Assembly: GCA_030549775.1 (NCBI GenBank)
Contig: CM060175.1
Coordinates: 69,469,245-69,533,244, forward strand
Source: Tamarix chinensis
Taxonomy: Eukaryota; Streptophyta; Magnoliopsida; Caryophyllales; Tamaricaceae
Direction of reading: 5' to 3'
DNA: 64,000 nucleotides
Shown: positions 47,346 to 60,046 of the stretch, one piece after another
How positions within the stretch are numbered: the stretch's first letter is position 1
Layout of the letters: every line of letters starts with the position of its first letter
The notes under the pieces: model-generated
Seen by the model: the letters and a program-made list of their open reading frames with translations, nothing else
Told to the model about the DNA's origin: nothing
Database searches by the model: none
Translations under genes and position numbers: made by a program

Positions 47346-48801
47346 TTTACCCAAAATATCTTAATCGGATGAATCCAAAAAATACGGGCATAACCCGGCC
47401 GAAAATCCAATTTTCTAGAATTCCAACATAAATCATACAATTAACCTATTCAGATCAATCTTACAACACATATATACATAATTACACAACTAATTTAGCT
47501 TATCATAAGCTAATTCATACTAAATTAATCAAAATAAGGGTTAGGGTTTTCAAAATTTTATACCAAACAAGGGGTTGCAAATCGAGATAGGTGAAGACCA
47601 AGGAAACTTCGTCAGATGTCGAAGACAACTCGCTAGTGACTAGCTAGGCTCGCAGTGGCCGATTGGCGGCGGCACAACCTGCTCTAGTGTTGTAGCTCTG
47701 CTCCTTGGTGTTGCGGTGCTCCCGCTCACGTCGCTGCTGCTATGCGTCATCGATGGTGGCGTCAAGAAAGAGTGGTTGAGTGGTGGTGGTCAACGGTCGA
47801 TGAAGGAAGAGCAGGGAGAAGGAGGTGAGGGCTGGGGTTTTGGTGTAGAGAGCAGCGAAGCCAATGGGGAGAAGGAGAAAAGAAGAGAGAAAAGGGGAAA
47901 AAAAGGAAGAGTGGTCGAGGTCGGGATCTTTTTTTTTTGTTGCAAATACAAGTATATATTAAAATACTAAATATCAAAAATTATTATTGAAATATTTTAT
48001 CTAAAATTTGTTTAAGGAAAATTATTTCGTAAGAATTTGAAGGCCTAAAATTGATATAAGAGCTATATAAAGAATTTTGAAAATATTTTCGGAAGAATTT
48101 ACCAACGAACGTAAAGATTTATATTTTTTATGAAAATACATTATAAGACCTCGAAAAAAATATTTCAAAGCATATAATAAAATATTTAAGTTAAATTCTA
48201 ATGAACCAAGACTAATTTAAATAATTTCTAAAACTAGTCTTCTACAAACCAAAAAGGGTAAAACGAAAGAAAATTAATTTCGGAAAGAAATCCATAAATA
48301 AGCCATGAAGATCTTTTTAATTCAAAACTTTCCTAAGATGTTAAAAACCTCAAAAACAAATAAATTTAAAGTCGGAAATATTTTTTACGGATAAAATTAT
48401 TAAAATAAATTTGACTATTTTAAACTAAAATTTTATAATTTAAATAATATATTTTGTTAACGAAATATAATTCCAAAACAAAATCGTAATCACACAACAA
48501 AGTTATAATAAAAAACAAATCTAAATTATTAAAAGTCAAAATACGAGAAAGAATGAAAATACATATTTTTAACCGAAAATTGAAATCATATGAATATAAT
48601 AAAATCATGGTCATGAACGAATTTATTTAGAATGACTAGCAGCGACAATGATTAATTAAATTCAAACATGAAGTCGAAATTGTCGATAAATTCATAAAAT
48701 AAATCAAAATTAAAATAATTAAATGTTTACATCAAATTACGTTAATAACATAATTAAGCTTAATACAATTAAATTTTAAAGATACGGGGTATTACACTTT
48801 T

Positions 48802-51345
48802 ACGCTCTCTCACCTATATTAGTTGCTTCTATCACTCCTAGTACTTGCAAGTAACCCCTCCCATCTGACTTCTCCCTCTCTCTCTTACCTTTGTTGATAA
48901 CCATGAAGGGGTGATTTCCCTTTTGGTTGATCATTCTACTCTTAATTAGCTAAATATCTATACTTTAATTATGATCTCTCCTTTGCTCTTATTCTTGGTA
49001 GGTTGTTCTTGGTTGCCTAGGAGCTAAGCATCCCCCTCCATTTATTCTCCAATTTCTTTCACCTTTTAACTTCTAAAATCTTAAATATTAACTATTTAGT
49101 GCTTGTTTTAATAAAAAAAATTAATGTCATAGATTGGTGAATGTTTGGTTAAGCTTATTCAAGCCTCATTTTCAAAAACCTTGAGGGTTATTTTCTCTTA
49201 TATTATAATCCTTTTTATCTTTTCCTTATCTAATTCTCGTATTTTGTTTTAGGTGATCAAGGGGTGAGAGAAGGTGTTTAAAAGTATTTTATACTTAGAG
49301 ACCAAAGCCACTTTGGTAAGAAACACATGTTTGTAGTTTAAAGCTTTATTGTGGATATGTGTTATTTTATGAATTTTTCCATGTGATCATGTATGGTGCT
49401 ATAAATCATGCTTAGGCTTTACTTTTATTATACGAGTAAAATTATTGCGTTTTATTATGGTGATTGGTGCAATATATTGAGATTGCAAAAATTTGGGGGT
49501 TTTAGGTTTGATGGTGGTGTTGGACTTATAGTATTTGAGGTTTGTGGATTATTTTAATTAAAGCTAATTATATTATTGATATGCTAATAATATAAGGGTA
49601 TTTGTGTGTAATATGGATAAAGTTTAGAGACTTGTAGAATTGTGTGGGTTACGTGAGAGTCTTAACCATAGGGGTAAAATTATCTTTTTGTGGAAAATAA
49701 GTATGTCATTGTATTACTTGAGATCCTTGCAATAAATTTGATATATAATACATTAGGATTTAAATGCTTATGGCCTAAGTTATAAAAATAATAAATTTAG
49801 AGATACTTTTGGATTAAATTTGGAATTTTGATGCGGTATAAGTATTATATGGGCTAAAATGTGATAAGTATGATATTTGAAGTATTTAGATAAATTATGA
49901 ATAACTTAAGATATGATTTTATGAAAAATGACATAAATTAGAAATAGTGACCAAAAGGGTAGCATCTAAGAATTTTAATATATTGGGTACGGATTGGGTA
50001 CCTCCTATCCGTTATCCAAACCTGATAAAAAAAATTTATACCCATATCTTTATCCAAACCTAATAGATTTTTTTCTTCATATATGTTTATCCATATTCAT
50101 TTACATATTTATCGGGTAAATATAAAACCCATTTGATTTTACGGTAAAAACCATCGGTTTTAAAATATATATACTTACATTGTTAAGGTTTAATTATTGT
50201 TCCACTTTTAGCCTTAGAAAATATATTGAAGGTTATATAAATGAAGGGTAAAGAAGTATTTTTATATCAGGTAAATGGATTATGGTATGGGTATAGATAT
50301 GAAGGTTGATATGAATTAAAGGATTATTTACTCATATCCATACTCAAACTTCACATATATTTATCCATTTCCTCCATATTCTAATCCATATCTATTTACA
50401 CATACCTTAGATAAAATCTGTCCGATTTTGGGTAAAACTCATCCGGTTGCCATCCCTAGTATCGATATTTTATGTGTGAGATATTAGAGTTAAGGTCTGA
50501 TTTTTGGATATGGCAATTTTAATAATATATTGGGGTAATATGTTAAATTTGGTGAATTACAAAGCTATATAGATAAAATAATGAGTTAGTTGTAAATTAG
50601 GGTTTTTATAAGGGCATTATGGTATTCTTTTTCTTGTGTAATATCACTTTGTGCTTATTATTTAGTTTTATGTATTATCTTTTCTTCATGTGATTATGAC
50701 ATGTTTAATTTGATTAGCCTTACTATATTTTTAAGTATTTTAAATAAATATAATTGTTGGAATGAATTCATAGTACCCAGAGATCTTTGTAAATAGTTGA
50801 TAATCAACTTATCTCATAATAAGTCAATAGTAATAAAAGTGGAAGTATAATGACTTTAGGTAACACAAGTAATGTTCTCGTGTTTATTTTTTAATAGTGT
50901 AATAATAAGACATTAATACTTAGAGTGGAATAGCACATGAGTTAGGATCAAGTATTTGAATTATTGAAATAATTGATTGATTCTATCATAACCAAATTAC
51001 CATAATCTACTCTATATTAATCCAATCCATTGATCTATAGGGGGCGCAAGTACTTATGGATTAGAGATTTACTAATGGCTCAAGCATATGTTTACCTTAG
51101 ATGTGGGAGTAGCAATGAAGTTAACTACTTTTCTTCCATCCGCCGGGGGAGAGGAAGAACATTGTTCCTAATGGTTCATTGACCTCAATTTTTTAATGAC
51201 ATAGATTTGTTCGGTCACCTAAATACAACTATTTAATAAGGTTGCATCTTAGGCCATTCTTTATCATGAATAGTATGGATTACTTTTATGGTGATCTTAT
51301 ATGCCTCACCTTAGTGATATGTATATATTACCTTACTTAATACAC
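48802..51345 (+). mobile_element. Long LTR J, middle part, + strand
   Basis: A C/T-rich start (48802-48900), then at 50905-50955 AATAAGACATTAATACTTAG and GTGGAATAGCACATGAGTTA, matching LTR A 18241-18300 on the same strand. A hAT-like small element seems to lie inside (about 49975-50459). It stops near 51345, where decayed copy G begins. Confidence 0.45.
49975..50459. mobile_element. Possible hAT-like MITE in LTR J
   Basis: The right end CCGGTTGCCATCCCTA (reverse: TAGGGATGGCAACCGG) is typical of a widespread type of small plant hAT element, with GGGTAC/GGTAAA-rich interior. The left end and TSD (gtagcatc against gtatcgat) are poor. Confidence 0.35.
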
Positions 51346-51349
51346 AATT

Positions 51350-54087
51350 TTTAATACCCAAATACAACTAATATTTTTCACTTAAGTAGAAGAATAAAAT
51401 AATATAATTGGGTATTATCGTTGTACCAGACATAAGTTTGATTTATCATACAGTCTTTTATGTCAAATATAAGGCAAAAAGCTGCATACTTAAAATTGGT
51501 AAAATAGAGAACGAGATAGATTTCATAAATTTAAACATGTGTTTGGAGGATTACTTTGAGTACAAAAGATAAAATACAAAAAAAGAGATACATTGAAAAC
51601 TATGAGTCTTACAAGGTATTCAGACAAAAAGCGTCAACCGAACAACCCAAATCTACATCCCAAGTCTCGAAGGTAAAATAATCACTCTTCCCTATGTAGC
51701 ATATCATATGCAACAAATTCATTTAATGGGTCATCAAAGACCTACACAAGCTCAACTAAGCCCTCTACTCATAGGAATGATTAACACAAATAAAAAAGAT
51801 GATCGGTACGATACGCGCCGAGTAATGAAACAATGTAGTCATAGTAAGGTCACACAATATCAAAAAGGTCACATCAAGGGTTAAGCATGCATGTAGAATA
51901 ACATACAGTGGTACCAAATTATTGATTGATTTCAATAGTCATAATGATGACATAATCAAACTCCATAATATTATTTACATTAAGTTTAGGAAACTCAGTA
52001 TTCTCAACCGGTGGAATGGTGCTGATAATATACAACCCAATGACATAAAGTGCTTGACCACTATTCTTGTTCGATGAAACATATAGGCACAGTCAGTTCT
52101 AACTCATGTAATTTTCCACTTTAAGTGATTAGTAGCTTATCAAGAATTACTATCATACCAATGATTTAGTCAATTTGAGTTTAAGAGTCCTATTATTCTC
52201 AACTGATGGAACGATATAAATAATATACAATCCCATGGCATAAATCTCTTGGCCACTATTCTCAATCGGTGAAATTGTATAAATAGTATATGACCTTATG
52301 GCATAAAGTTCTTAACCACTATTCTCGTCTGGTGGAACGGACATGTACAACTAGTCATAACTCATATGATTTTTTATTTTAAATGATTAATATCTTATTT
52401 ATAGTTATTTATCTGAAGATCATCATGTAAACACACATATAGACATGCAAGGCACGTGTCCCATCTTAACATAAATATTTGAAAAACATTAAACACAACC
52501 ATGGGAATACTGGTATATTTTCTAATGACAAAACCATATTTCCCATAGGAAATCATATTTTCACCAGTTAAGCATAAATTATTCTCTAGTACTCATTTTA
52601 TCACCAAATTCAACACACATCCTCAAAACATCATTATGCCCAAAGATCATGGTCTAACCCTAGGGTCTTACACATGCAATAATAGCATACATTTAGGGTT
52701 ACTGCTTATAATATCTCATAAAACCCTAATTTAACAAAAAAATCCCATAAAACTCATATAAACACCAAATTTAATACCATTCCTAAAATTTCAATATTAA
52801 AAACATATCCAAAAATTAAGGTCAAACACCAACAACTCACACATGTGATAATGATCCCACCTCTACAACTTATTTAATGGAAGTAAAATGTGGTTAGGTT
52901 GATTAAGGTTAAATGATATAAATTAACCTAGGTTAGGTAAATCAAGGTAAATATTAAAACAAATTATTTGGATTGAGGTTAAACTAGGTGAATATAGTCT
53001 AACGAGATAAAATTTCTTTCAAAGTTTAACCTTAACCTTTATTAACCTCCAATTTTGAGGTTAACAAATTTAGGGTGAATCAAGGTTAAATGAGATTAAT
53101 ATTTAACCTAACCTAATGTAGGTTAAATAAAAAAAAAGGTTGCCAAACGAGGATAACGTAAAATTTGACCTTCGGTTACCTCCATCCAAATAGCTTGCTA
53201 GGGTTATTATTGCTAACTTAAACCATTTTTTCATTTTATTGGACTTAGGCCATTCACAATTACACTAAAAATTCTACATAATGTATTCAACATATTTTTA
53301 ATGATTTAACACATTAAAATACCCAAGGATTTATATATAACCCATATTGATCAAAATTCCCCTAAGATAGCCAAGATATCCATATTTTAAAAAAAAGCCT
53401 TACGTGTCTCAATATAAATGATTATAGGCACAAACACGTGATTTCACAACTTTTTCATTTTTTTCAACATGCGGCCCTGCATGTTATATAACATCATGAT
53501 CATAATAAAATTATCCATATAACTATTTCAAACATGATATCAAATACGTATACACACATTGCACATAAAAGCCCTAGCTATTATATGTATTATTAATGAA
53601 AGCACCTTCGGTGTCTAATCATATAAGACCTATGAATCCTTTAATTTTGCATGTTTGTAGTTTAAAACTTGATTATGGGGAGAGACGGGCTCGTGCTGAT
53701 GGGTGTGCTGAATCGAAACCTAGACAACCAGGAAGGAAGAAGGAAAAGAAAGACAGAAAAGAGGAAAAAAAGACAAAGGGGAAAGGGTAAAGGGTAAAGA
53801 AAAAAGAAAAGAGGGATGGTAGGGTATTCGGGGTTTCTGGGAATTTATAGGTAATAATATGTATTTATAATAATTAATATAATTTTTATTAATTTAGAAT
53901 TTGCCATAATTTATCTATAGCTTATTTTAGGTTAGTTAATTAAAATAGCTTCCAAATAATAATTTTTTGTGTCATTTTTATTATCATAATTATTATTATT
54001 TTATTATAAAGGGTACACATATTTTAGATTTATTCAATAACTTATTATATCATCATTTATTCCTAAAAAAAAGTTTGGGGGTATTAT
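51350..54087 (-). mobile_element. Decayed long LTR G
   Basis: Shows GGGTATTATCGTTGTACCAG (51410), a CAAATATAAGGCAAAAAGCT stretch (51463), a degenerate GGTAC...CCGAGTAAT motif (51804-51826), CCACTATTCTCGTCTGGTGG units (about 51995-52340), a purine-rich block (53690-53815) and a high end GGGGGTATTATA near 54087. The order matches the family on the - strand. It is short (2.7 kb) and lacks a TSD. Confidence 0.5.
52860..53205. mobile_element. Diverged Tourist-like MITE relative in LTR G
   Basis: Shares ATTTGGATTGAGGT, ATTAACCTAGGTTAGGTAA and TTATTAACCTCCAATTTTGA blocks with the MITE at 44021-44461 and ends near TACCTCCATCCAAATAGC. The borders are approximate. Confidence 0.4.
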
Positions 54088-54359
54088 AGTTATGGACCAG
54101 AAACAGTTTTAATACGTTGGTTTGGTAGTTGCCTTTGTCACTTCCCTTTGATTTATTGGAATTTGGTTTAGATGTGGTGGCTTAGTGGTTTCCCTAGTGT
54201 ACTATACTTAATCTATAAAAGTTGTTTAAGTATGGTTTAGTAGTTACCCTTGGTTACTTCTCTTTAACATGAGTTTGGATTAATGGATTAGTTTTTGGTT
54301 AAATGTTACATGGATCTCTCAATGTATAAATGTATGATTCACATGTAATGCAACTTTTA

Positions 54360-54423
<64 letters not shown>

Positions 54424-55300
54424 CTCATGTGAATTATACGTAAGCATGTTTGAGTATATTTCTATTCTTATATGTTTCATGAGACTTTTACATACTTAGA
54501 GTAGACTATTTTACTTGGTATATTTTTGTAATGACGTATTATTATGAAGTTTGGTAGTTATCCTCAACCTCAGGTATTACCCTTTGACATGAGCTTGTAT
54601 TGGTGGATTGGTTGTTGGTTAAATATTGTATGTATCAGTTGATGTATAAATGTATGCTTTACATGTCACTCATGCAACTCCTGTTATTGTTATCGTGCTT
54701 GAATTATTGATATGTAAATATGCTTGAGTCCATCATTATTCTTATGTATTTCACAAGACTTTTGCTTATTTAGGGTTGACTATTTTACTCAGTACAATTC
54801 ATATTGACATATTTGAGTCATGGTCATCTGTTTATTTAATGAGAAGTTAATACCTTATAGGTTTTGACGACTTTTAAGTCTAGGTAAGAATGTAGAGTCA
54901 TTCGGTGTAGTATTTATTGAGTTATTATTTAACATTTGGCTTGTATAGTTGTATGTATATGATATAAATTACTACTTGTCATATAATTTAATATTGTATA
55001 AAAGTGATCGTATTTAACTATAAAGTATTTGAGCAAAATGTATCTAATTCGATGATAAATTATATACGTAGAAACTTTAAGTATTTTAAATTATTGATGG
55101 ATTGAATTAAAATAGTTTGATAGATAATATATTAGTTATCTATATATATGGTCATGTTATCTAAGCTACACACAAATTCTCGGCGCTTATTATGAAATAC
55201 CACATTATTATCCATACAAATATCATTTTGAATCCAACAATATTTAATTATTGAAAAATTATAAATTTAGATAAGCTTCTGACTATCAAAATAAATTTTG
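54088..55300 (+). mobile_element. Long LTR 3'-part K, + strand (possibly the end of J)
   Basis: Contains TTTTACTCAGTACAATTC (54784-54801), the + strand form of the conserved motif. A diverged segmental duplication pairs about 54270-54550 with about 54570-54810 (shared GTATAAATGTATG.TTCACATG and TTTCATGAGACTTTTACATA-like segments). A (TTA)n tract fills 54364-54423. J plus K together would give about 4.9 kb, a full-length LTR split by B and G; this is inference. Confidence 0.4.
54364..54423. repeat. (TTA)n microsatellite
   Basis: About 20 uninterrupted ATT/TTA units inside the K segment. Confidence 0.9.
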
Positions 55301-55942
55301 ATGATTTGATATATGGTATATTTCTATCAACCGGTATCCTTTCATGCTTGAATCATTGATAATAATAATAATGTTTGTTTATTTTTTTAATTTTATGAAA
55401 TCAGAGCCTGTATATGCTTAATTTATCTAAATTAATAAACAATCAAAATAGTATTCAATCTTTTGTAAAAATTAGTTTATTGAAATTATTAGATATTTAT
55501 GTGTACGTTTATTCATTTAGATATTTAGTCAACCCAAAGAAATGTAAATACCAGGCAAAATTTCATATTCTCTTGTGGTAATAAATATGTGGTGATTATT
55601 TTTTTGCCATGTGGATAATAAATTAATCCAAAGATGAGCTCATTATCTAACATGTCTTATTGGCAATATTTGATTATTGCAACAAAAATATAACTTACAA
55701 TTAATATTATTGTCTAAAGACTTTATATTGTTGTTGCACCCATTTATTATGATATGTTTGTCATTATTTAAATTTGTTAATTAATTATTATGTATAATTT
55801 TGTGAGCATAAATATTTATGGTATTGTTGTGTTTTATGTACACTACTATATCTTCCAACTTAAGTTCTATTCACATGTTGAATGGGAATAACTTTTAGGA
55901 ATAGAAGGACAATGTTTTACTTATCCTTGGCTACATGGATCT

Positions 55943-58900
55943 TATAGCACCCCCCAAATTTAAGAACTGAAAATTTTTGTTTTTAAAAGTTAAGTACGAA
56001 AGCTAAAATAGTAAATTGCGAGGTGTTACCGCCACACTTGATATAAGTGTAATTTCTTCTACCATTCTGTTACCAAGTATTAAAGCTAAAAATGTTTCTC
56101 TACTTAAATTAGTAACACATTTTTAGCGAGAGAGTTAAAAGTAGTTTAACTTCATTTCAAATAGAACCAACTATTAGTGGTTACAAAATGTTAATGAAAG
56201 GAAATACATAAAGACAATAAGAATTACATAATCTTCCTGACAAAAATATATTAGGCAAAACACCAGATAACCCTACGCTCTCAACCCAAATAGCATCCTT
56301 CAATCAATCTTGTAAGTTAACCTACAAATGTCACTTCCCATTGAATAAGTAGGAACCCATGAAAAGGAACCCTTCAGTATGACAATACTGAGTAACCCAT
56401 TATACAAGATAAATAGGAAAGGTCCATATGGAACACATAAAAGGCATCACAACCATACATGAAAATTTAATTCTACATACATTAATTGAAATAAGATAAT
56501 CGTTCATATAACCACATAACATCAATGCTGTATACTACCAATGCTCATTCATCTGGAATAAACTGAAAATTATCCAAGAAATGTTCAAGAGATGTTCTTT
56601 GTAGTATAATTAGAAAATAACATCATTATCAAGTTATACCCATGGTCACTATTCTCATTATCAAAACCAACAATTCTCATAACACAGTTAGGCTCACCAA
56701 CACAAATGAACACAAACACAAGGTATCACAAGTAGGCACAAATGCTACTATCGAAACACTGATAAGTACAAATGCTACTACCGAGCTACAGACAGACACA
56801 AAGGTTACAACTAAATCATAGATAGGTGCAAAGGATGCTATCAAACCACAGGTAGACACAAATGTTATTACCAAACTACATATAGGTACAAGGGCTACTA
56901 CCAGCTAATCCAATAAAAATTTCAAATTAAATATCAATAAGTTTTATTTTTATTTACTCGAGATGCGATCATATAAACCAAGAGATACTAAGCTACTCCG
57001 ACCATACTATCGCACAAAGGTAGCACAATATCCTACTAACTATCAACATAGGAAATCAAAAGTACCTTATCCGCACAGGTACATGAAGGTATGCACTATC
57101 CTATCAACAAGGACACATAATCCATAAACATGCACACCCGCTATTAGGTTTGTATAGCTAAATAGAGTAAGATATAGGACCTAGTTGGGGCATTAAGGTG
57201 CATTAGCAGAATTTATAATAATTATGGGCTAAAACACGTCTTTAGGGTAGTGGCCCCTAAAGAGTCACCATTCCCAATCTCGAGGTTTTTCACTTTAAGT
57301 ATTAGTATTTTATAATGGTGACCACGAAATCACATATTAATCATATAGATCTAATTCTATAATACTTAACCATTTTTACTCTTTTCCAATTTTCTGAGAT
57401 AACCATAATCAAAATCATTACCAATGCCAACATAAAAAATCTACTAAGGCAGTACTAGTCTCAATTATTCACACTTAGGCACTTTAGGTAAAAAATGACC
57501 AAAATAACCATAAGGCTAAAGTTACCATATTATCATCAATTTCCATTATATACACCATTTTATTTATCAACTTGTCATTAAAAGGATAACATACCATAAT
57601 TAAATTATTTATCATGTAATTAAATTACCATATACGCCAAATGACCAATTTGTCCTTATACACAATTTTGCACGTCAAACCCCAACATACGTTTTTAAAA
57701 CATCAACACATATATTCTCATGTTTAACAATCAATACTATATATTAGGCATGTTTACTAGAATAATAATCATGATACACTCAAAATTACCAAAATACCCC
57801 TAGGCCATATAATAGTAATAATCATGTCGAAACATGTGTTTATAAAACAACAAAATATCAATTCTCATGCTTAATAATAAATGATATATATCAGGCATGT
57901 TTATTAAAATAGTCATCATGATACACTTTAATTTACCAAAATACCCCTAGGTCATATAATAGTAATAATCATGTTGAAATATGTGTTTCTAAAACATCAA
58001 ATCACGTACCACCATCCTTACTAATACTTAGAACATATAAGGCATTCTGGTTCAAATTAAATATCATGATGTGCTTAAATGATCAATTTGCCCCAAGGGT
58101 GCATGAATAATAATAATCTTACTACAAGTGTATCTAACATGCTTAACATAACATTTTCACCTGTATATATTATTCAAAATCTCTTCCCAACATTAGAATT
58201 CTTTTAGTCACACTTTTGTACAAATGATATTTTATATAGGATAACATGCTTCCTTTTTCAATTTGCATGATAACAAAAAAACATATAATTATATGTAACA
58301 AATTATGCTTAATAAACTTTAGATGTCAAAACCCTAATGTGCTATCATACGTTATCTACAATTTTTAGTGGAGTATAAAAATGACCTGATTTTTGGCAAA
58401 AGCACAACTTACCGATAACCTCCTAAAAATTATTAGGCTTTGCTAATAAAAATTTTTTACTTAAAAATAATATCACAAATAACATATTAATACTTTATCA
58501 CTAAAATAATATTTTTTAATACAAATATTTATTAAATGAAAAATTAATAAACTAGCCTCATATATTAATAATTACCAAAATAATTTAAATTTTACAACAC
58601 AACTCACGCTACATGTGTAGTGTGAGCCATACATGTAGGAAGTTTGGTGGCTGGTTGGTGGTGGTTGAAGATGGTGGTTGAGTGGTGTTGCTTCTATCAT
58701 TTGGTGTAGGGGTTGTAGTGGGAGATGAAGGTGGCAATGGCTAGGTGTGTTGGTGTAAGAGGGTCAAGAGGCTCGAAAGGTGGTGCAAGGCTATGGGAAA
58801 GGAGGTGATGCAGAGAAGAGGAAAAGGAAAGGAAGAATAGGGAAAATTTGGAGATGGGGGTGGTTGCGAGTAGGATGTGGTTTAGAGGAGATGGTGGTGG

Positions 58901-60046
58901 TTGTGGCTATAGGTCAACTGTGTAGGGGCTATAGGGGTGGAGGTTTGGAGCTGGGACAAGGGATGTGGAGAGGGTTGTGGAGGCAATGGTGGTGTTGAAG
59001 TGGAGGAGTAGGCAACAAAAAACACTATCATGGCTTAGGGTATAGTTGTGGGACAGGCAGCTGGTGCTAGGGGAAGGGATCAACAACAATCGTTGTAGCG
59101 AAGGTAGGAGCAAAAACAGGGTGGTAGGAGAGAAAGGAAGAAGGAGGGAAGAAGAGAAGAAGAAGGTGACTAGCGGTAGATTCTAAGATGGTGGTGGCGG
59201 GGTAGTGGTGTGTTGGCTTCGACGATAGAGAGGAAGAAGAAAGCTAGAGGCAGGAGAGAGAAGGAGAAAGAAAAGATGAAGGGTGAGTGAAAAGAAGAGG
59301 TGGGGCACAAGGGAGGAGACAGAGGGTTTGTGCATGATGGAGGAGGGGTTACAGGAGCTAGAAATGGAATGGAAAATGGGCACAAGAAGGAGAAAGGATA
59401 GGGTTGCTTGGCTAAGAAAGGAATGGTAGATAGGTCGGGGTGCAAGTGTGCATGACAGAGACATGCTGTGTGTAGATGGAGGGCGTGTTTGGGAGATAGG
59501 ATGGATAAGGGAGAAGAAGAAAAGGAAGGTGGGTTGGGCTAATGGGGCACGAGGAAAAAAATAAAGGAAGAAGAGAATTAGGCCGGTGCAGGAAGAATGA
59601 AAAAAGAAAGGGGAGAAGAGTAGGTTAGCTCATGGAAGAAGAAAAAGAAAGGGATATGGAGTCGATGTAAGAAGAAAGAAAAGAAAAGGGGGAAAGTGGG
59701 TTTGCCTAAGAAAGAAAAATAAAATAGAAAAGAAACAAAAAGGGAAAAGAAGAAAAAGGAAAAATAAATAATAATTAAAATTACTTTAAATTTAGGTTTT
59801 TAAGATAATATTAATTTATCCAGATTTAGGGTATTCAATTAAGAAAAATAAATCAGGAAGAATTATTGATTTAGTGTTAGTTTAAATAAGAAGGGTAAAA
59901 TAAAATAATTAAAATAATCTATTAAATAATTTATCTAGATTTGAAGGTCACAAGTTAACAAAACTAATTAAATTAATATTTAAAGTTATTTTTTGGATAA
60001 AAGACTAAACTTTCTAAATTAATGTTACAAAAATTCAAGGTATCAC
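55943..60046 (-). mobile_element. Long LTR E, inserted in the copia gag
   Basis: Low end TATAGCACCCCCCAAATTT and high end AAGGTATCACA; then GAGGTGTTACCGCCACAC (56018), a TTAAAGCTAAAA stretch (56082), the motif CAGTA-N6-TACTGAGTAA (56375-56394), a short tandem array (56697-56905) and a purine/GGT-rich block (58620-59760). The flanks gatct and catca match at 3 of 5, consistent with an old TSD. Copia gag homology continues across it, which fixes the borders. Confidence 0.65.
56697..56905 (-). repeat. CACAAATGCTACTACC tandem array in LTR E
   Basis: About six imperfect 35-40 bp units containing GGTACAAATGCTACTACC, at the array position of the family but with a third unrelated unit sequence. Confidence 0.7.

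Larger units (their letters stand above)
43462..48796 (-). mobile_element. Solo LTR B (5335 bp including a MITE), TSD CTTTT
   Basis: Low end TGTAACAACCCCAAAATTC at 43462 and high end GGGTATTACA at 48796, flanked by perfect CTTTT repeats (43457-43461 and 48797-48801). Reverse-complemented it is co-linear with LTR A from end to end: shared start, pyrimidine block (47935 to about 47740), TATA/AAAACCCTAA pair, about 150-bp tandem repeat (47345 to about 46380), and the inverted-repeat motif at 43982-44006. The excess length over A is explained by a MITE (44021-44461) and local repeat arrays. No internal domain or second LTR. Confidence 0.88.

Noticed and set aside
14836..48614. A 62-64 codon open frame kept in both LTR A (14836-15024, +) and LTR B (48420-48614, -)
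   Set aside because: Most differences between the copies change the amino acid and the frame is AT-driven and hydrophobic, so there is no sign of selection on a protein.
14649..48796. Inverted A/B copies as the ends of one giant composite transposon carrying the genes
   Set aside because: Each copy has its own different 5-bp TSD directly at both its ends, so each is a separate solo insertion.
58780..59464. Frames of 68-93 codons in LTR E
   Set aside because: Located in the GGT/GA-rich block; no homology seen and broken in the equivalent blocks of other copies.
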